64,000 nt of DNA from Sphingobium sp. B2D3C (GCF_025961835.1 NZ_JAOQOK010000001.1:1550001-1614000), one strand, 5' to 3'; positions 18,533-28,554 are shown, counted from the stretch's first letter. A program made the numbers and translations. Notes: a model not told the origin generated them from the letters alone.

Positions 18533-20314
18533 TCAGCTCTTTTGCGGCTCGACGACGCGGATGTGCAGTTCGCGCAGCTGCTTGAGCTCCGCGTTGGAGG
18601 GCGCGCCCATCAGCAGATCCTCGGCGCGCTGGTTCATCGGGAACAGCGTGATCTCGCGCAGGTTCACAGCGCCACAGAGCAGCATCACGATGCGGTCCAC
18701 GCCGGCGGCCATGCCACCGTGCGGCGGCGCGCCATATTGGAAAGCGCGGTAGAGGCCGCCGAAGCGATCTTCCACATCCTGCTTGCTCAGGCCAACCTTC
18801 TCGAAGGCCTTAACCATCAGCTCGGGCGACTGGTTGCGGATCGAGCCGGACGCGATCTCGAAGCCGTTGCAGACCATGTCGTACTGGAAGGCCTTGATCG
18901 AAAGCGGATCGGGCCCGTCCAGCGCCTCCATCCCGCCCTGCGGCATGGAGAAGGGGTTGTGCGCGAAGTCCAGGCTCTTGGAGTCCTCGTCATATTCGTA
19001 GAACGGAAAGTCCACGATCCAGCACAGGTCGAAGCGGTCCTTGTCGATCAGGTCGAGCTGCTCGCCGACGCGGATGCGGGCAAGACCGGCGAGCTTGGCG
19101 GCCTGCGTCTCCTTGCCGGCGGCGAAGAACACGCCATCATTGGGACCAAGGCCGAGCGTTTCGATCAGCTTGGCGGTCGCCTCCGGCCCGTGATTCTTGG
19201 CGATGGGGCCGCCCGGCTCGCCATCCTTGATATTGATATAGCCAAGGCCCGAAAAGCCTTCCGAGCGCGACCAATTGTTCATCTCATCGAAGAACTTGCG
19301 GCTGCCCGCGCCGGCGCCCGGCGCGGGAATGGCGCGGATGACGCCGCCGCTCTCGACGATGCTCGCGAAGATGCCAAAGCCCGAGCCGACGAAATGATCG
19401 GTCACATCGGTGATGATGATCGGGTTGCGCAGGTCCGGCTTGTCGCTGCCATATTTCAGCATGGCTTCGGCATAAGGAATGCGCGGGAAGCTGCCGGCCG
19501 GCGTCACTGGCTTGCCATCGGCAAAGGTCTCGAAGACCTGGGCGATCACCGGCTCCATAGTGTTCCACACATCTTCCTGCGTGACGAAGCTCATTTCCAG
19601 ATCGAGCTGGTAGAACTCGCCCGGCAGGCGGTCGGCGCGCGGGTCTTCATCGCGGAAGCAGGGCGCAATCTGGAAATAGCGATCGAAGCCCGCGACCATC
19701 AGCAACTGCTTATACTGCTGCGGCGCCTGCGGCAGCGCGTAGAACTTGCCGGCATGAATGCGGCTGGGCACGAGGAAGTCGCGCGCGCCCTCCGGCGAGG
19801 AGGCGGTGAGGATGGGCGTCGAATATTCGGTAAAGCCCGCGCCTTCCATCCGGCGGCGCATGTCCGAAATAATCTTGGTGCGCTTGACGATGTTCGCATG
19901 CAACGTCTCGCGGCGCAGATCGAGGAAGCGATAGCGCAGGCGGATATCCTCGGGATATTCCTGCTCGCCCGCGACCGGGAGCGGCAGCTCCTGCGCGGCG
20001 GAGAGCACGACGGCCTCTGCCGCCCGCACCTCGACCTCGCCGGTCGGCAAGTTCGGGTTCACGGCTTCCTTGGCGCGCGCCACGACCGTGCCAGTGATGG
20101 TAACGACGCTCTCGGCCTTCAGACTCTCGATCACATCGAACACCGGGCCGCTGACTTCGGTGACGATCTGCACCATGCCGTAATGATCGCGCAGGTCGAT
20201 GAACACCAGATCGCCATGATCGCGCTTGCGGTGGACCCAGCCGGACAGCCGAACAGTCTCGCCGGCATTGGCGGCGCGGAGCTCCCCGCAGGTGTGCGTG
20301 CGATAGGCGTGCAT
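18533..20314 (-). CDS. aspS: Aspartyl-tRNA synthetase
   Basis: A 593-residue bacterial-type class II synthetase charging tRNA-Asp. An OB-fold anticodon-binding domain ([22 protein letters not shown], split here for length, about residues 22-45) precedes the catalytic core with motif 2 [10 protein letters not shown] and motif 3 GVDRIVMLL, and the large GAD insertion lies in between. Many alphaproteobacterial AspRS enzymes are non-discriminating and also charge tRNA-Asn; that cannot be decided here. Confidence 0.97.
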   Translation of the reverse strand: MHAYRTHTCGELRAANAGETVRLSGWVHRKRDHGDLVFIDLRDHYGMVQIVTEVSGPVFDVIESLKAESVVTITGTVVARAKEAVNPNLPTGEVEVRAAEAVVLSAAQELPLPVAGEQEYPEDIRLRYRFLDLRRETLHANIVKRTKIISDMRRRMEGAGFTEYSTPILTASSPEGARDFLVPSRIHAGKFYALPQAPQQYKQLLMVAGFDRYFQIAPCFRDEDPRADRLPGEFYQLDLEMSFVTQEDVWNTMEPVIAQVFETFADGKPVTPAGSFPRIPYAEAMLKYGSDKPDLRNPIIITDVTDHFVGSGFGIFASIVESGGVIRAIPAPGAGAGSRKFFDEMNNWSRSEGFSGLGYINIKDGEPGGPIAKNHGPEATAKLIETLGLGPNDGVFFAAGKETQAAKLAGLARIRVGEQLDLIDKDRFDLCWIVDFPFYEYDEDSKSLDFAHNPFSMPQGGMEALDGPDPLSIKAFQYDMVCNGFEIASGSIRNQSPELMVKAFEKVGLSKQDVEDRFGGLYRAFQYGAPPHGGMAAGVDRIVMLLCGAVNLREITLFPMNQRAEDLLMGAPSNAELKQLRELHIRVVEPQKS

Positions 20315-20460
20315 GGTCTAACGGCCTTTTATTTTCACGCGCCTCATTGCGAGGGCGCCAATTGGATGACAAAGACGACTTGTGGGGGATATGGTGATAC
20401 GCTCAAGCGTGCCGCCGGCCCCCAATCCGAGGACCGGCCAATAATAAGATCACCTGCCAT

Positions 20461-21648
20461 ATGCAAATCCATCCATTGATCACTGACAGCTCTTCCCTCG
20501 CCGCGCTGTGCGAGCGGTTGTCCAAGGCCGACTTTGTCGCCGTGGATACCGAATTCATGCGCGAGAACACCTATTGGCCGGAACTGTGCCTGTTCCAGAT
20601 CTCCGATGGGAAGGAAGCCGCGGCAATCGACCCCAAGGCACCCGGGCTGGACATGGGCCCGCTGCTCGACCTGCTGGTGAACAATGAGGATGTGCTCAAG
20701 GTCTTCCACGCCGGCGGGCAGGACATCGAGATCGTCTTCAACCTCACCGGCAAGACGCCGCACCCGCTGTTCGACACGCAGATTGCCAGCATGGCGCTGA
20801 GCCAGGGCGAGCAGATCGGCTACAGCAATTTGGTCGACAGCTGGCTGGGCATTCACCTGGACAAGGGCGCGCGGTTCACCGACTGGGCGCGGCGCCCCTT
20901 GGACAAGCGGCAGATCGATTATGCGATCGGCGATGTTACCCATCTCGCCGCGATCTTCCCGATGATGCTGGAAGAACTACGCAAGACGGGGCGCGGCGTG
21001 TGGCTCAATCAGGAAATGGAGCGGCTCGCCGATCCCGGTAATTATGAGGTCAATCCCGCCGAGGCGTGGAAGCGTGTGCGCATTTCCAGCCGCAAGGCCG
21101 ATGTGCTTGGGCGTCTGAAGGCGCTGGCCGGCTGGCGCGAGACCGAGGCGAAGGACAAGAACCTGCCGCGCGGGCGCATCGTCAAGGACGAGACGCTGGC
21201 CGACATCGCCTCCCATCCGCCGCGCAAGCAGGAGGATCTGGGCAAGGTGCGCGGGCTTTCGGCAAGCTGGAAAGGCAATGACATCGGCGCACGGCTGATG
21301 GCTGCGCTGGACAATGCCGCGCCCCTGCCCCGCGAGGAAATGCCCGAGCGCGATCCGGGTCGGCCCGGTCTCGGCAAGGAAGGCGCGCTGGTCGCCGATC
21401 TGCTCAAGCTACTGCTCAAGATCCGCTCGCGGGAGATCAACGTCGCCTCGCGGCTGCTCGCTCGCGCCGACGATCTGGAGATGCTGGCGGCCGGTGTGCG
21501 GACCAACCTGCCGATCCTGGAAGGTTGGCGGTTCGAGCAGTTCGGCCGCGACGCGCTGGATCTGGTGGAAGGCCGCATGGCCTTCGCGGTGCGCGATGGC
21601 AAGCTGCTGATGACCCGCACGGAAAAGCTGGCCGAGCCCAACGACTGA
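20461..21648 (+). CDS. rnd: Ribonuclease D
   Basis: A 395-residue 3'-5' exoribonuclease that trims tRNA and other stable RNA 3' ends. The DEDDy catalytic residues are visible as VDTEF near residue 28-32, GGQDIEIVF near 86-94 and the Tyr/Asp pair in QIDYAIGDVTHL near 152-163. HRDC-like helices follow in the C-terminal half. It diverges from aspS with a 146-bp gap and appears monocistronic or followed by the small inhibitor-like gene. Confidence 0.95.
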   Translation: MQIHPLITDSSSLAALCERLSKADFVAVDTEFMRENTYWPELCLFQISDGKEAAAIDPKAPGLDMGPLLDLLVNNEDVLKVFHAGGQDIEIVFNLTGKTPHPLFDTQIASMALSQGEQIGYSNLVDSWLGIHLDKGARFTDWARRPLDKRQIDYAIGDVTHLAAIFPMMLEELRKTGRGVWLNQEMERLADPGNYEVNPAEAWKRVRISSRKADVLGRLKALAGWRETEAKDKNLPRGRIVKDETLADIASHPPRKQEDLGKVRGLSASWKGNDIGARLMAALDNAAPLPREEMPERDPGRPGLGKEGALVADLLKLLLKIRSREINVASRLLARADDLEMLAAGVRTNLPILEGWRFEQFGRDALDLVEGRMAFAVRDGKLLMTRTEKLAEPND

Positions 21649-21713
21649 TCGCCTGCCGGATGACCGGTGGACGCCCGCATGCTAGGCTGGCCTTTTGATG
21701 AAAGGCCCGGCCC

Positions 21714-22010
21714 ATGCGGATGATCGCCCCCCTTCTTGCTCTTGCCCCGCTGACAGCCTGCGCTACCGCCACGACCAGCGTGGGCGAACCGCCAATGGCC
21801 GGCAACGGCGCCTGTTCGGCGGAAGGCCTGCAAAGCGCCATCGGCCAGCGCGCAACCGCGACTCTGGGCGCCGACCTCCTCGCCAAATCCGGCGCCCGCA
21901 CCCTACGCTGGGGCCCGCCGCGCTCCGCCATGACGATGGACTATCGCGAGGACCGGCTGAACATCAGTTACGATGACGCGATGATGATCGAGCGGGTGAA
22001 CTGCGGGTGA
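21714..22010 (+). CDS. Inhibitor I78-family lipoprotein-like protein
   Basis: A 98-residue exported protein. The N-terminal hydrophobic stretch ends LAPLTAC, a likely lipobox with Cys near residue 16. The mature part shows the I78 pattern: a conserved Cys near residue 34, RTLRWGPPRSAMTMDY, then NISYDDAMMIERVNCG with a second Cys at the end, probably disulphide-bonded. Members of the I78 family resemble serine protease inhibitors, but the target is unknown. Starts at codon 1 or 3 are both possible. Confidence 0.75.
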   Translation: MRMIAPLLALAPLTACATATTSVGEPPMAGNGACSAEGLQSAIGQRATATLGADLLAKSGARTLRWGPPRSAMTMDYREDRLNISYDDAMMIERVNCG

Positions 22011-22099
22011 CGGGCGGTTGGGCCGAGTGGGAAATTCGCGGGCGCGACATTGTAGAGCCGTGCTGATGGCGGACTGTCCGGACGCGACGTCATGCGAGC

Positions 22100-22285
22100 C
22101 CTTCTTCTCCCCTTGAGGGAGAAGGATACGGAGCCTTGTCGCCGTGAGGCGGCTAGGCGCAGTTGGATGAGGGGTGCGGATCTCTGATCCGCTCGATCCT
22201 GCGGATCGACACCCCTCTCCCAGCTTCGGCTAGGCAGCAAGCTGCCAAGCCTGCGCATCCCTCTCCCTCGAGGGGAGAGGGTTCG
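22100..22285. repeat. Compound palindromic intergenic element (copy 1)
   Basis: The stretch contains three nested or adjacent inverted repeats: a hairpin with arms 22104-22111 and 22117-22124, a long-range pair at 22169-22176 (GAGGGGTG) and 22210-22217 (CACCCCTC), and a terminal hairpin at 22259-22281 (CCCTCTCCC against GGGGAGAGGG). The architecture is like a REP/BIME-type mosaic element. A second element of the same layout lies at 63146-63250. The rest of the gap 22011-22446 shows no gene. Confidence 0.6.
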
Positions 22286-22446
22286 GAAGACGGCCGCTCC
22301 CCATCCCGAACTTGCTGCTCACCTCTTTCGTCAGCGCTTCAGTCCGCTTTCACATCCAGGCCCGATAACAGCCATGACCGCTCTGACTGGAAACTGCAAC
22401 ATTGCGAACATTGACAGCCGATAAGCGAACTGCTCACGTGCTGACC

Positions 22447-22893
22447 ATGCCCCACACCCTTACTTTCGAATGCGAGTATGTGAATGGGCAAACACTTGCA
22501 CTTATGCCCTGTATTGATGGTATCCGCCTCGCCGACCTTGTGGCTGAGTTCGAACGGGCGAACGACTTCAACGATCCCGCAGGTGGCTATGGCGGGATAG
22601 TGCCCGCATATTTCGACCTCGGCCCTCTCCCGGACTATTTTTATGGGTGGCGGGAAACATTCGAAGGCGATCAGCCGGGCGAAATCTATGCGTTGTTCTG
22701 CGATTGTGGTGAGCCCGGTTGCTGGCCCCTAATGGCGCACGTCCGCATAGAAGGCGAGCGCGTGCTTTGGGATTGTTTCAGGCAACCTCACCGACCTAAT
22801 CGAGACTATTCAGGGTTCGGCCCGTTCACGTTCGATCAAACAGAATATCTCCTCGCGATTGAAAAAATCGCGCCATTTGGCATCACAGATTGA
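22447..22893 (+). CDS. Orphan protein of unknown function
   Basis: A protein of about 148 residues from the ATG at 22447; the frame is open from a TTG at 22402. It has no signal peptide or membrane segment. Notable are an acidic overall character, many aromatic residues and a C-x-C-x4-C cluster (CDCGEPGC) near residue 93-100 that could bind metal. No family is recognised. Codon use looks richer in A/T-ending codons than the neighbours, and the gene sits right after a palindromic element, so acquisition by transfer is possible. Confidence 0.55.
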   Translation: MPHTLTFECEYVNGQTLALMPCIDGIRLADLVAEFERANDFNDPAGGYGGIVPAYFDLGPLPDYFYGWRETFEGDQPGEIYALFCDCGEPGCWPLMAHVRIEGERVLWDCFRQPHRPNRDYSGFGPFTFDQTEYLLAIEKIAPFGITD

Positions 22894-22996
22894 CTTCCGC
22901 TCCCCCGCCGAGCTCGCCAATTAAATCCTCCAGAAATCGCCTGGAACCACCAATTCGGTCGTCCTTACGTCTGCCCACAGGCTGGACTGCCGCCCA

Positions 22997-24505
22997 TCAC
23001 GCGTCGAGCAGATAGCCCATGCCCATGGCCTGGCCGAGCTGGCGCAGGCGGCGGTCGATGGATTCGCCGGCGAGTGCCGCATGTTCCGGGTCGAGGCGCA
23101 GGATGACCGTGCCGTCGCGCACGTCGAGCGAGGAGCCGTCCAGCGGGCCTTCCGCGCCGCCGGACAGGCGCTGGCACAGGCGGATGGCAAGGCCCCACTG
23201 GATCGCGCGGCGCAGCAGCGGCTCGGGGGCAAGGCCCGCGAGCAGCGCGGGAATGTTGGTGCCGCCACCGAAATTCGCATGAAGCGCCTGCCCCAGCGCG
23301 GCGCGCTCGGCGGCATCCACGCCGACCCAATTACCCTGCAGGGCGAATTCCATGCCGCGTTCGGCGCGAAACTCCGGATTGGCACGCCAGCCGACATCCG
23401 CCAGCAGACAGGCCGCAAAGCGGATGCGCGCCCATTCCGGCGGATCATCGTGGAACAACGGCGCGATCCAGCCACTGATCGTGTCGCCATGGCCCACAAA
23501 GCGCCCCTGCGCCTCACCCTCGATGCGGGCGGCGATCAGGAGCGGGTCCTGATTCGCCATGTCGGTCGGCAAGCTCTCGTAGAGCAGCCCTTCCCGCAGC
23601 CCGAAAGCCGAGACGGTGAGATGGGCCGAGCGCAGCCGTTCCACCACCGCGCACAGCAGATGCGCGGCATCCGGCAGCGTGGGAAAACGCGCGCTGGAGA
23701 CGCCGACCGCCTTGAGGTCCGCCTTCTGCGCGTTTTCCAGCCATTTGAGCAGTTCGGCCGGGCGATCCGGCGTCATTTCGTAATGATGCAGGATCGGCAG
23801 CGAATAATTGGTGAGGTGCATGTCCAGCCGCGCCAGCGCGCGCCAGCTTCCGCCGATCAGATAGAAGGGCAGGCCCTGCTCGATGTCGCCGAGGCCTTGC
23901 GCCTTGAGCAGCCCATCGAGATGCTGGACCAGCCCCTTGCGTCCCCGCGCGCGGACGTCACCGATCCGAAAAATGCCGAGCGGCAGGGAAACGGGCATCT
24001 CCACGCCCTCGGGCCGCACGCGCACCAGTTCGAGACTGCCGCCGCCCAGATCGCCCATGATCCCGTCCGCACGCGGCATGCCGGAGAGCAGCCCGTGCGC
24101 AGAGGCCAGCCCCTCCTCCTGACCGCTCAGCACGCGGACCTCGAGGCCGATCTCCGCCGCGCGTTCGATGAATGTATCGCGGTTGGACGCATCGCGCACG
24201 GCGGCGGTGGCGACGCAGGTGATCTGGTCCACCTCCATCTCCACGCACAGCCGGGCAAAGCGCTCCAGCGCCACCAGCCCGCGCTCCATCGCCGCCGCGC
24301 CGATCCGCCCGGATGTGCCGATCTCCGCGCCCAGGCCCGCCAGCACCTTCTCGTTGAACAGCACGAAGGGAATGCGCCGTGGCCCGTCATAAACGACGAG
24401 GCGGACGCTGTTGGAGCCGATGTCGATAATCGCCGTGCGGCGGAAATGCGGCCCGTTGAGCGTCGCCTTCATCGAGCGGCGCGTCGTGCGATCCAGCAGG
24501 GTCAT
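22997..24505 (-). CDS. ppx: Exopolyphosphatase (Ppx/GppA family)
   Basis: A 502-residue ASKHA-fold enzyme that releases phosphate from the ends of polyphosphate, or hydrolyses pppGpp. The N-terminal phosphate-binding motif IDIGSNSVRLVVYD is near residue 27-40, and the second GDLGGGSLELV near residue 150-160. The C-terminal half is an HD-like helical region. It is downstream of ppk1 with a 16-bp gap, so synthesis and breakdown of polyphosphate share one transcription unit. Confidence 0.92.
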   Translation of the reverse strand: MTLLDRTTRRSMKATLNGPHFRRTAIIDIGSNSVRLVVYDGPRRIPFVLFNEKVLAGLGAEIGTSGRIGAAAMERGLVALERFARLCVEMEVDQITCVATAAVRDASNRDTFIERAAEIGLEVRVLSGQEEGLASAHGLLSGMPRADGIMGDLGGGSLELVRVRPEGVEMPVSLPLGIFRIGDVRARGRKGLVQHLDGLLKAQGLGDIEQGLPFYLIGGSWRALARLDMHLTNYSLPILHHYEMTPDRPAELLKWLENAQKADLKAVGVSSARFPTLPDAAHLLCAVVERLRSAHLTVSAFGLREGLLYESLPTDMANQDPLLIAARIEGEAQGRFVGHGDTISGWIAPLFHDDPPEWARIRFAACLLADVGWRANPEFRAERGMEFALQGNWVGVDAAERAALGQALHANFGGGTNIPALLAGLAPEPLLRRAIQWGLAIRLCQRLSGGAEGPLDGSSLDVRDGTVILRLDPEHAALAGESIDRRLRQLGQAMGMGYLLDA

Positions 24506-24521
24506 GGCCTAACCCCTCCCC

Positions 24522-26672
24522 TCAGCCACGCTCGGAGAGCGAGAGCTTTGGCACCGCGCGGGCGGAGCGCCGCGAGGCACCGCGACCGGAGAGGGACGGA
24601 TTGGTCATGAAATAATGATGCAGGTTGAACGGCTTCTTCCCCGGCTTGAGGCGTGTGTAGCTGCCATCGCTGCCCAGCGCCCAGCTCTGCTCATCATCGA
24701 GCAGATTGGCCACCAGCACCTGATCGAGCACCTGATCATGGACGGTCGGGTTCTCGATCGGCAGCATATACTCAACCCGCCGGTCGAAATTGCGTGGCAT
24801 CCAGTCCGCCGAGCTGATGAACAGCCTGGCGCTATTGTTGGGCAGGGACTTGCCATTGCCAAAGGCCCAAATGCGGCTGTGTTCCAGGAACCGCCCAATC
24901 ACCGACTTGACCGAGATATTCTCTGACATGCCCGGTACGCCGGGCCGCAGGCAACAGATGCCGCGCACGATCAGTTCCACCTTCACGCCCGCATTGCTGG
25001 CGGCATAAAGCTGCTCGATGATCGCGGGGTCCACCAGGCTGTTCATCTTCGCCCAGATGGTCGCGGGACGGCCGGCGCGAGCATGCTCGATTTCCGCCTC
25101 GATCAGCGCCGCGAGCTTGTCGCGCATGTGCAGCGGCGAGAGCGTGATCATCTCCATATGCTGCGGCTCGACATAGCCGGTGATGTAATTGAACACGGCG
25201 GCGGCATCGCGCCCGGCCCGGGGATCGGCCGTGAAGAAGGACAGGTCCGTGTAGATGCGCGCGGTGATCGGGTGATAATTGCCGGTACCGAAATGGCAGT
25301 AGGTGCGAAAGCCGTTGCCCTCGCGCCGCACGACCATGGAAATCTTGGCGTGGGTCTTCCAGTCGATAAAGCCATAGACGACCTGCACGCCGGCGCGCTC
25401 CAGTTGCGCGGCCCAGAGCAGGTTCTGCTCCTCATCGAACCGCGCCTTCAGCTCGACGACGGCGGTGACGGACTTGCCTGCCTCCGCCGCGTCGATCAGC
25501 GCGCGGATGATCGCGCTCTGCTTGCCGGCACGGTAGAGCGTCTGCTTGATCGCCACCACATCGGGATCGTCCGCCGCCTGTTTGAGGAAGGCGATGACGA
25601 CATCGAAACTCTCATAAGGGTGGTGGACGACGATGTCCTTGGCACGAATCGCAGCGAAGCAATCGCCGCCATATTCGCGGATGCGCTCGGGGAAGCGCGG
25701 GGCGTAAGCCGGGAATTTGAGGTCCGGCCGGTCTTCCTCGACCACCTCGGCCAGATCGGCAATGCCCATGAAGCCATCGATATCCACGACCATGGCCTCA
25801 TGGCCCTGCATCATCGTCTGCAGCTTGGTCTCGACCGGCTCGGCCACGCCGCTTTCGATTTCCACGCGGATGATCCGGCCGCGCCGGCGCTGCTTGATGG
25901 CGCTTCGATAATAGCGGACGAGATCCTCGGCCTCTTCCTCGATCTCGATGTCGCTATCGCGCAGGATGCGGAACAGGCCGCTGTCTCGCACGATGAAGCC
26001 GGGGAAGAGCAAGGCCGAATAGCGCCGCACCAGCGCCTCAATGGCGATGTAGCGCGCGTTCTTGCCCGGCACGCGAATGAAGCGCGGCAGCGTGGCCGGC
26101 AAAATCACCAGCTCCTGCACCACTTCCTTGTCCGATTCGCGCAGAAGGTCGAAGAACAGGCTGAGGCCCTTATTGGGGATGAACGGGAACGGGTGGGCGG
26201 GATCGAGCGCCTGGGGCGTGAGGATGGGGAAGATCTGCTCGAGGAAATGCTGGCGCATCCAGCTATCCGCGCGCGCATCCACCGGCTCGGGGCCGATCAC
26301 GCTGATATGCGCGCTGCGCAGCGCGGCATGAAGATCATGCCAGACGACCTGCTGGGCGGACATGAGCGCCTCGGCCCGGTCGCCGATCGCCTCCAACTGC
26401 TGGGCCGGGGTCAGCCCATCGACCGAGCGCATTTCGACGCCCTGGAGCTGCTGGCCCTTGAGGCCGGCCACCCGGACCATGAAAAACTCATCGAGGTTGC
26501 TGCCGGAGATGGAGAGAAAGCGCAGCCGCTCCAGCAGCGGATGCGCCGGATTGCAGGCTTCCTCCAGTACGCGCTGATTGAAATTGAGCCAGGACAGCTC
26601 CCGGTTGAAGTAGCGCGCCCCGTTTGCGGCGCCCGCGCCCGTGATCGAAGAAGTGGGATCGGCTTCAGACAC
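24522..26672 (-). CDS. ppk1: Polyphosphate kinase 1
   Basis: A 716-residue enzyme that reversibly makes polyphosphate from ATP. The N-terminal domain starts with YFNRELSWLNFN near residue 21. The catalytic half contains FGTGNYHP, whose His is the expected autophosphorylation site, and a second phospholipase D-like motif region with SADWMPRNFDRRVE. Its start is only 2 bp after the hda stop, and ppx follows. Length and domain order are complete. Confidence 0.96.
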   Translation of the reverse strand: MSEADPTSSITGAGAANGARYFNRELSWLNFNQRVLEEACNPAHPLLERLRFLSISGSNLDEFFMVRVAGLKGQQLQGVEMRSVDGLTPAQQLEAIGDRAEALMSAQQVVWHDLHAALRSAHISVIGPEPVDARADSWMRQHFLEQIFPILTPQALDPAHPFPFIPNKGLSLFFDLLRESDKEVVQELVILPATLPRFIRVPGKNARYIAIEALVRRYSALLFPGFIVRDSGLFRILRDSDIEIEEEAEDLVRYYRSAIKQRRRGRIIRVEIESGVAEPVETKLQTMMQGHEAMVVDIDGFMGIADLAEVVEEDRPDLKFPAYAPRFPERIREYGGDCFAAIRAKDIVVHHPYESFDVVIAFLKQAADDPDVVAIKQTLYRAGKQSAIIRALIDAAEAGKSVTAVVELKARFDEEQNLLWAAQLERAGVQVVYGFIDWKTHAKISMVVRREGNGFRTYCHFGTGNYHPITARIYTDLSFFTADPRAGRDAAAVFNYITGYVEPQHMEMITLSPLHMRDKLAALIEAEIEHARAGRPATIWAKMNSLVDPAIIEQLYAASNAGVKVELIVRGICCLRPGVPGMSENISVKSVIGRFLEHSRIWAFGNGKSLPNNSARLFISSADWMPRNFDRRVEYMLPIENPTVHDQVLDQVLVANLLDDEQSWALGSDGSYTRLKPGKKPFNLHHYFMTNPSLSGRGASRRSARAVPKLSLSERG

Positions 26673-26674
26673 GG

Positions 26675-27313
26675 TCAGTGGGTTCCCTCATGCGGTGCGG
26701 TCTCATCCGCCCCGTCTAGCAGCGCATTGTTACGGAGCGCTTGCCGCGCCAGCGCAACCGAGAGTTTCTGCCCACGCGCCAGCGACAGCGCGTTCAGCTC
26801 GGCCACGACGCCATCGATCGCGGCATAACAGCGTGCGGTGCGGCGGGCGAGAAAATCCGGGAGGTCCGGGGCGAAGGCAGAGCCGGCCCGCTCCAGTCCA
26901 TGGGCGATCAGCGCCGCGGTAACGGCTTCATCCGGCGGGAGGATACGCGCGACGGCGGCGGTGGCGAGGCGCGTGCGCAGATCGGGCAGCGCAATCGTCC
27001 ATGTCGGCGGCGCCTCTCTGGCGACCATCAACAGCGGCCGGCCCGAATCGCGGGCCTCGTTCCAGAGGTGGAACAGGTGGGTCTCATCGGCGCGGTCGGC
27101 ATCATCGACCAGCACGCCACCGCTTTCGCGCAGAAACACCTCGGCAATGAGCGAACGGCCGGACCGGGATGGGCCGACGAGCAATGTGCAGGGCGAGGGC
27201 CAGCGCTGCCAGTCGCGTATCAACGCGAGCGCGTCGGCATTGGCATCGTGGACCAGCAGACTTTCCGCTCCGCCATGCCGCGACCAGCCGATGGGCAGCG
27301 GCAACTGGGTCAT
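26675..27313 (-). CDS. hda: DnaA-related regulator Hda/HdaA
   Basis: A 212-residue AAA+ protein related to DnaA domain III. The N-terminus carries QLPLP at residues 3-7, the beta-clamp binding motif expected of Hda, which stimulates ATP hydrolysis by DnaA after replication starts. The P-loop reads GPSRSGRS near residue 47-54, with Arg where Lys is normal, and VDDAD serves as Walker B. The stop is 2 bp before ppk1, and the start overlaps the upstream gene by four bases. Confidence 0.85.
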   Translation of the reverse strand: MTQLPLPIGWSRHGGAESLLVHDANADALALIRDWQRWPSPCTLLVGPSRSGRSLIAEVFLRESGGVLVDDADRADETHLFHLWNEARDSGRPLLMVAREAPPTWTIALPDLRTRLATAAVARILPPDEAVTAALIAHGLERAGSAFAPDLPDFLARRTARCYAAIDGVVAELNALSLARGQKLSVALARQALRNNALLDGADETAPHEGTH

Positions 27314-28554
27314 TGCCCGCCCCCGCCTCCGCCGGCTGGTGGACTTGCGCTCCGACGGGCGATCCGCAGCGTGTTGCCAGATACGGCGACCGAATATCCC
27401 CGTCCTTCAAGCTGCGCGCGCAATTGCTCGATCGTGCCGCTGAAGCCGACCTGCATGACCGACGTGCCGCCGAGTGCCAGGCTTGAGGTCGAGGCCGCGC
27501 TGACCCCCGGAATACCCCGCAGCATCGCCTGCGCTTCCCCGACTGAGGCCGTGGTAGGCGTCTCGATCTGAACGCTGAACGAGGCGGCACCGGGCGTATC
27601 AGCCGGCAGGACACCGAGGATCGCCTCCAGCCCAACCGCATTCTCGATCTCGACCGCGTTGACCGGCTCCTCGATGACCAGCGAGGGGTCGAGCCGCAAC
27701 GTGCCGTCCGCCAGGGCGCCCGCGTAAAGCTGGTCGATGCGCGCGACGGCGTCGCTCATCATCTTGGGCAGATCGGCAGGCGTGGCGGCGCGCAGGGTGA
27801 AATCCCCGATGAAATTATTGTCCGGCCCATAGCGCGCGCTGAAATGGCCGGTGATCGGCCCGCCGGGAAAGCTGCGCTCGATCCGCGCGATCGGCATGAT
27901 CACATCCGCCGCGCCATAAAGATCGAGGAGGATACGCCACCAGTTGCGCCCGCGCCGGCCGATCTGACCGGGATTGAGCAGCAGGGAATCGGGGCCATCG
28001 CCGGCGGTGCGCACATAATCGATCGGGCTGTCGGAAATGCGGAATTCCGCCCATGCCTTCTGCCAGGGCGTCACCCGCTCGAACGTCATCGGCGTGCCGG
28101 AATCCCAGAGAACCGGGATCACCAGCAGCGGCGGCGAGCGGCGAATCTGCCCGGAAACGCCAAGCGCCTGCCCGGCCCTAGCTCGATCGAACATCACCGA
28201 GAGCGTGGCGATATAACGATTGGGGCCGATCTGCTCCTGCTGCACCTCGATGCCGGACACCAGCCCGTCCAGCACACCGTCGCCAAGCGCAGGGCCGTTG
28301 CCGCCATGCGTACGCTTCCACAGCGATTGCCAGGCGAGGCGCTGAGCAAGCCGCCAACCGGTCGCCCGCGCCGCATCGGCATTCGGCCCGGCGACATCGA
28401 CGCGGATATCCTTCACCTCGAAATCGCCCTGAGAGGCCAGCGGCGCAATGCCCCGCTCACCCTCGATCTGCGCGACCAGCACAGCCGCAAAGGCCGCCAG
28501 AACCAGCGCGAACACGAAGTGAATGGGGCGCAAGGATGGCAGAGAGAGCGTCAC
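27310..28554 (-). CDS. DUF2066-like exported envelope protein with C-terminal HMA-like fold
   Basis: A protein of about 414 residues with an N-terminal signal or anchor (about 9-30), a central region like DUF2066 lipoprotein-associated proteins, and two C-terminal repeats of heavy-metal-associated type ferredoxin-like fold that lack a CxxC motif. The tail is Pro/Gly-rich. The start is a GTG with an AAAAGGG site seven bases upstream; two ATG codons further up would overlap the divergent purM start. The function is not known. It overlaps hda by four bases, so hda expression depends on it. Confidence 0.65.
   Translation of the reverse strand: MTLSLPSLRPIHFVFALVLAAFAAVLVAQIEGERGIAPLASQGDFEVKDIRVDVAGPNADAARATGWRLAQRLAWQSLWKRTHGGNGPALGDGVLDGLVSGIEVQQEQIGPNRYIATLSVMFDRARAGQALGVSGQIRRSPPLLVIPVLWDSGTPMTFERVTPWQKAWAEFRISDSPIDYVRTAGDGPDSLLLNPGQIGRRGRNWWRILLDLYGAADVIMPIARIERSFPGGPITGHFSARYGPDNNFIGDFTLRAATPADLPKMMSDAVARIDQLYAGALADGTLRLDPSLVIEEPVNAVEIENAVGLEAILGVLPADTPGAASFSVQIETPTTASVGEAQAMLRGIPGVSAASTSSLALGGTSVMQVGFSGTIEQLRAQLEGRGYSVAVSGNTLRIARRSASPPAGGGGGGQ

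Noticed and set aside
25083..26828. A 581-residue plus-strand frame opposite ppk1
   Set aside because: Antisense shadow of a fully conserved enzyme; composition is typical of translated antisense DNA.
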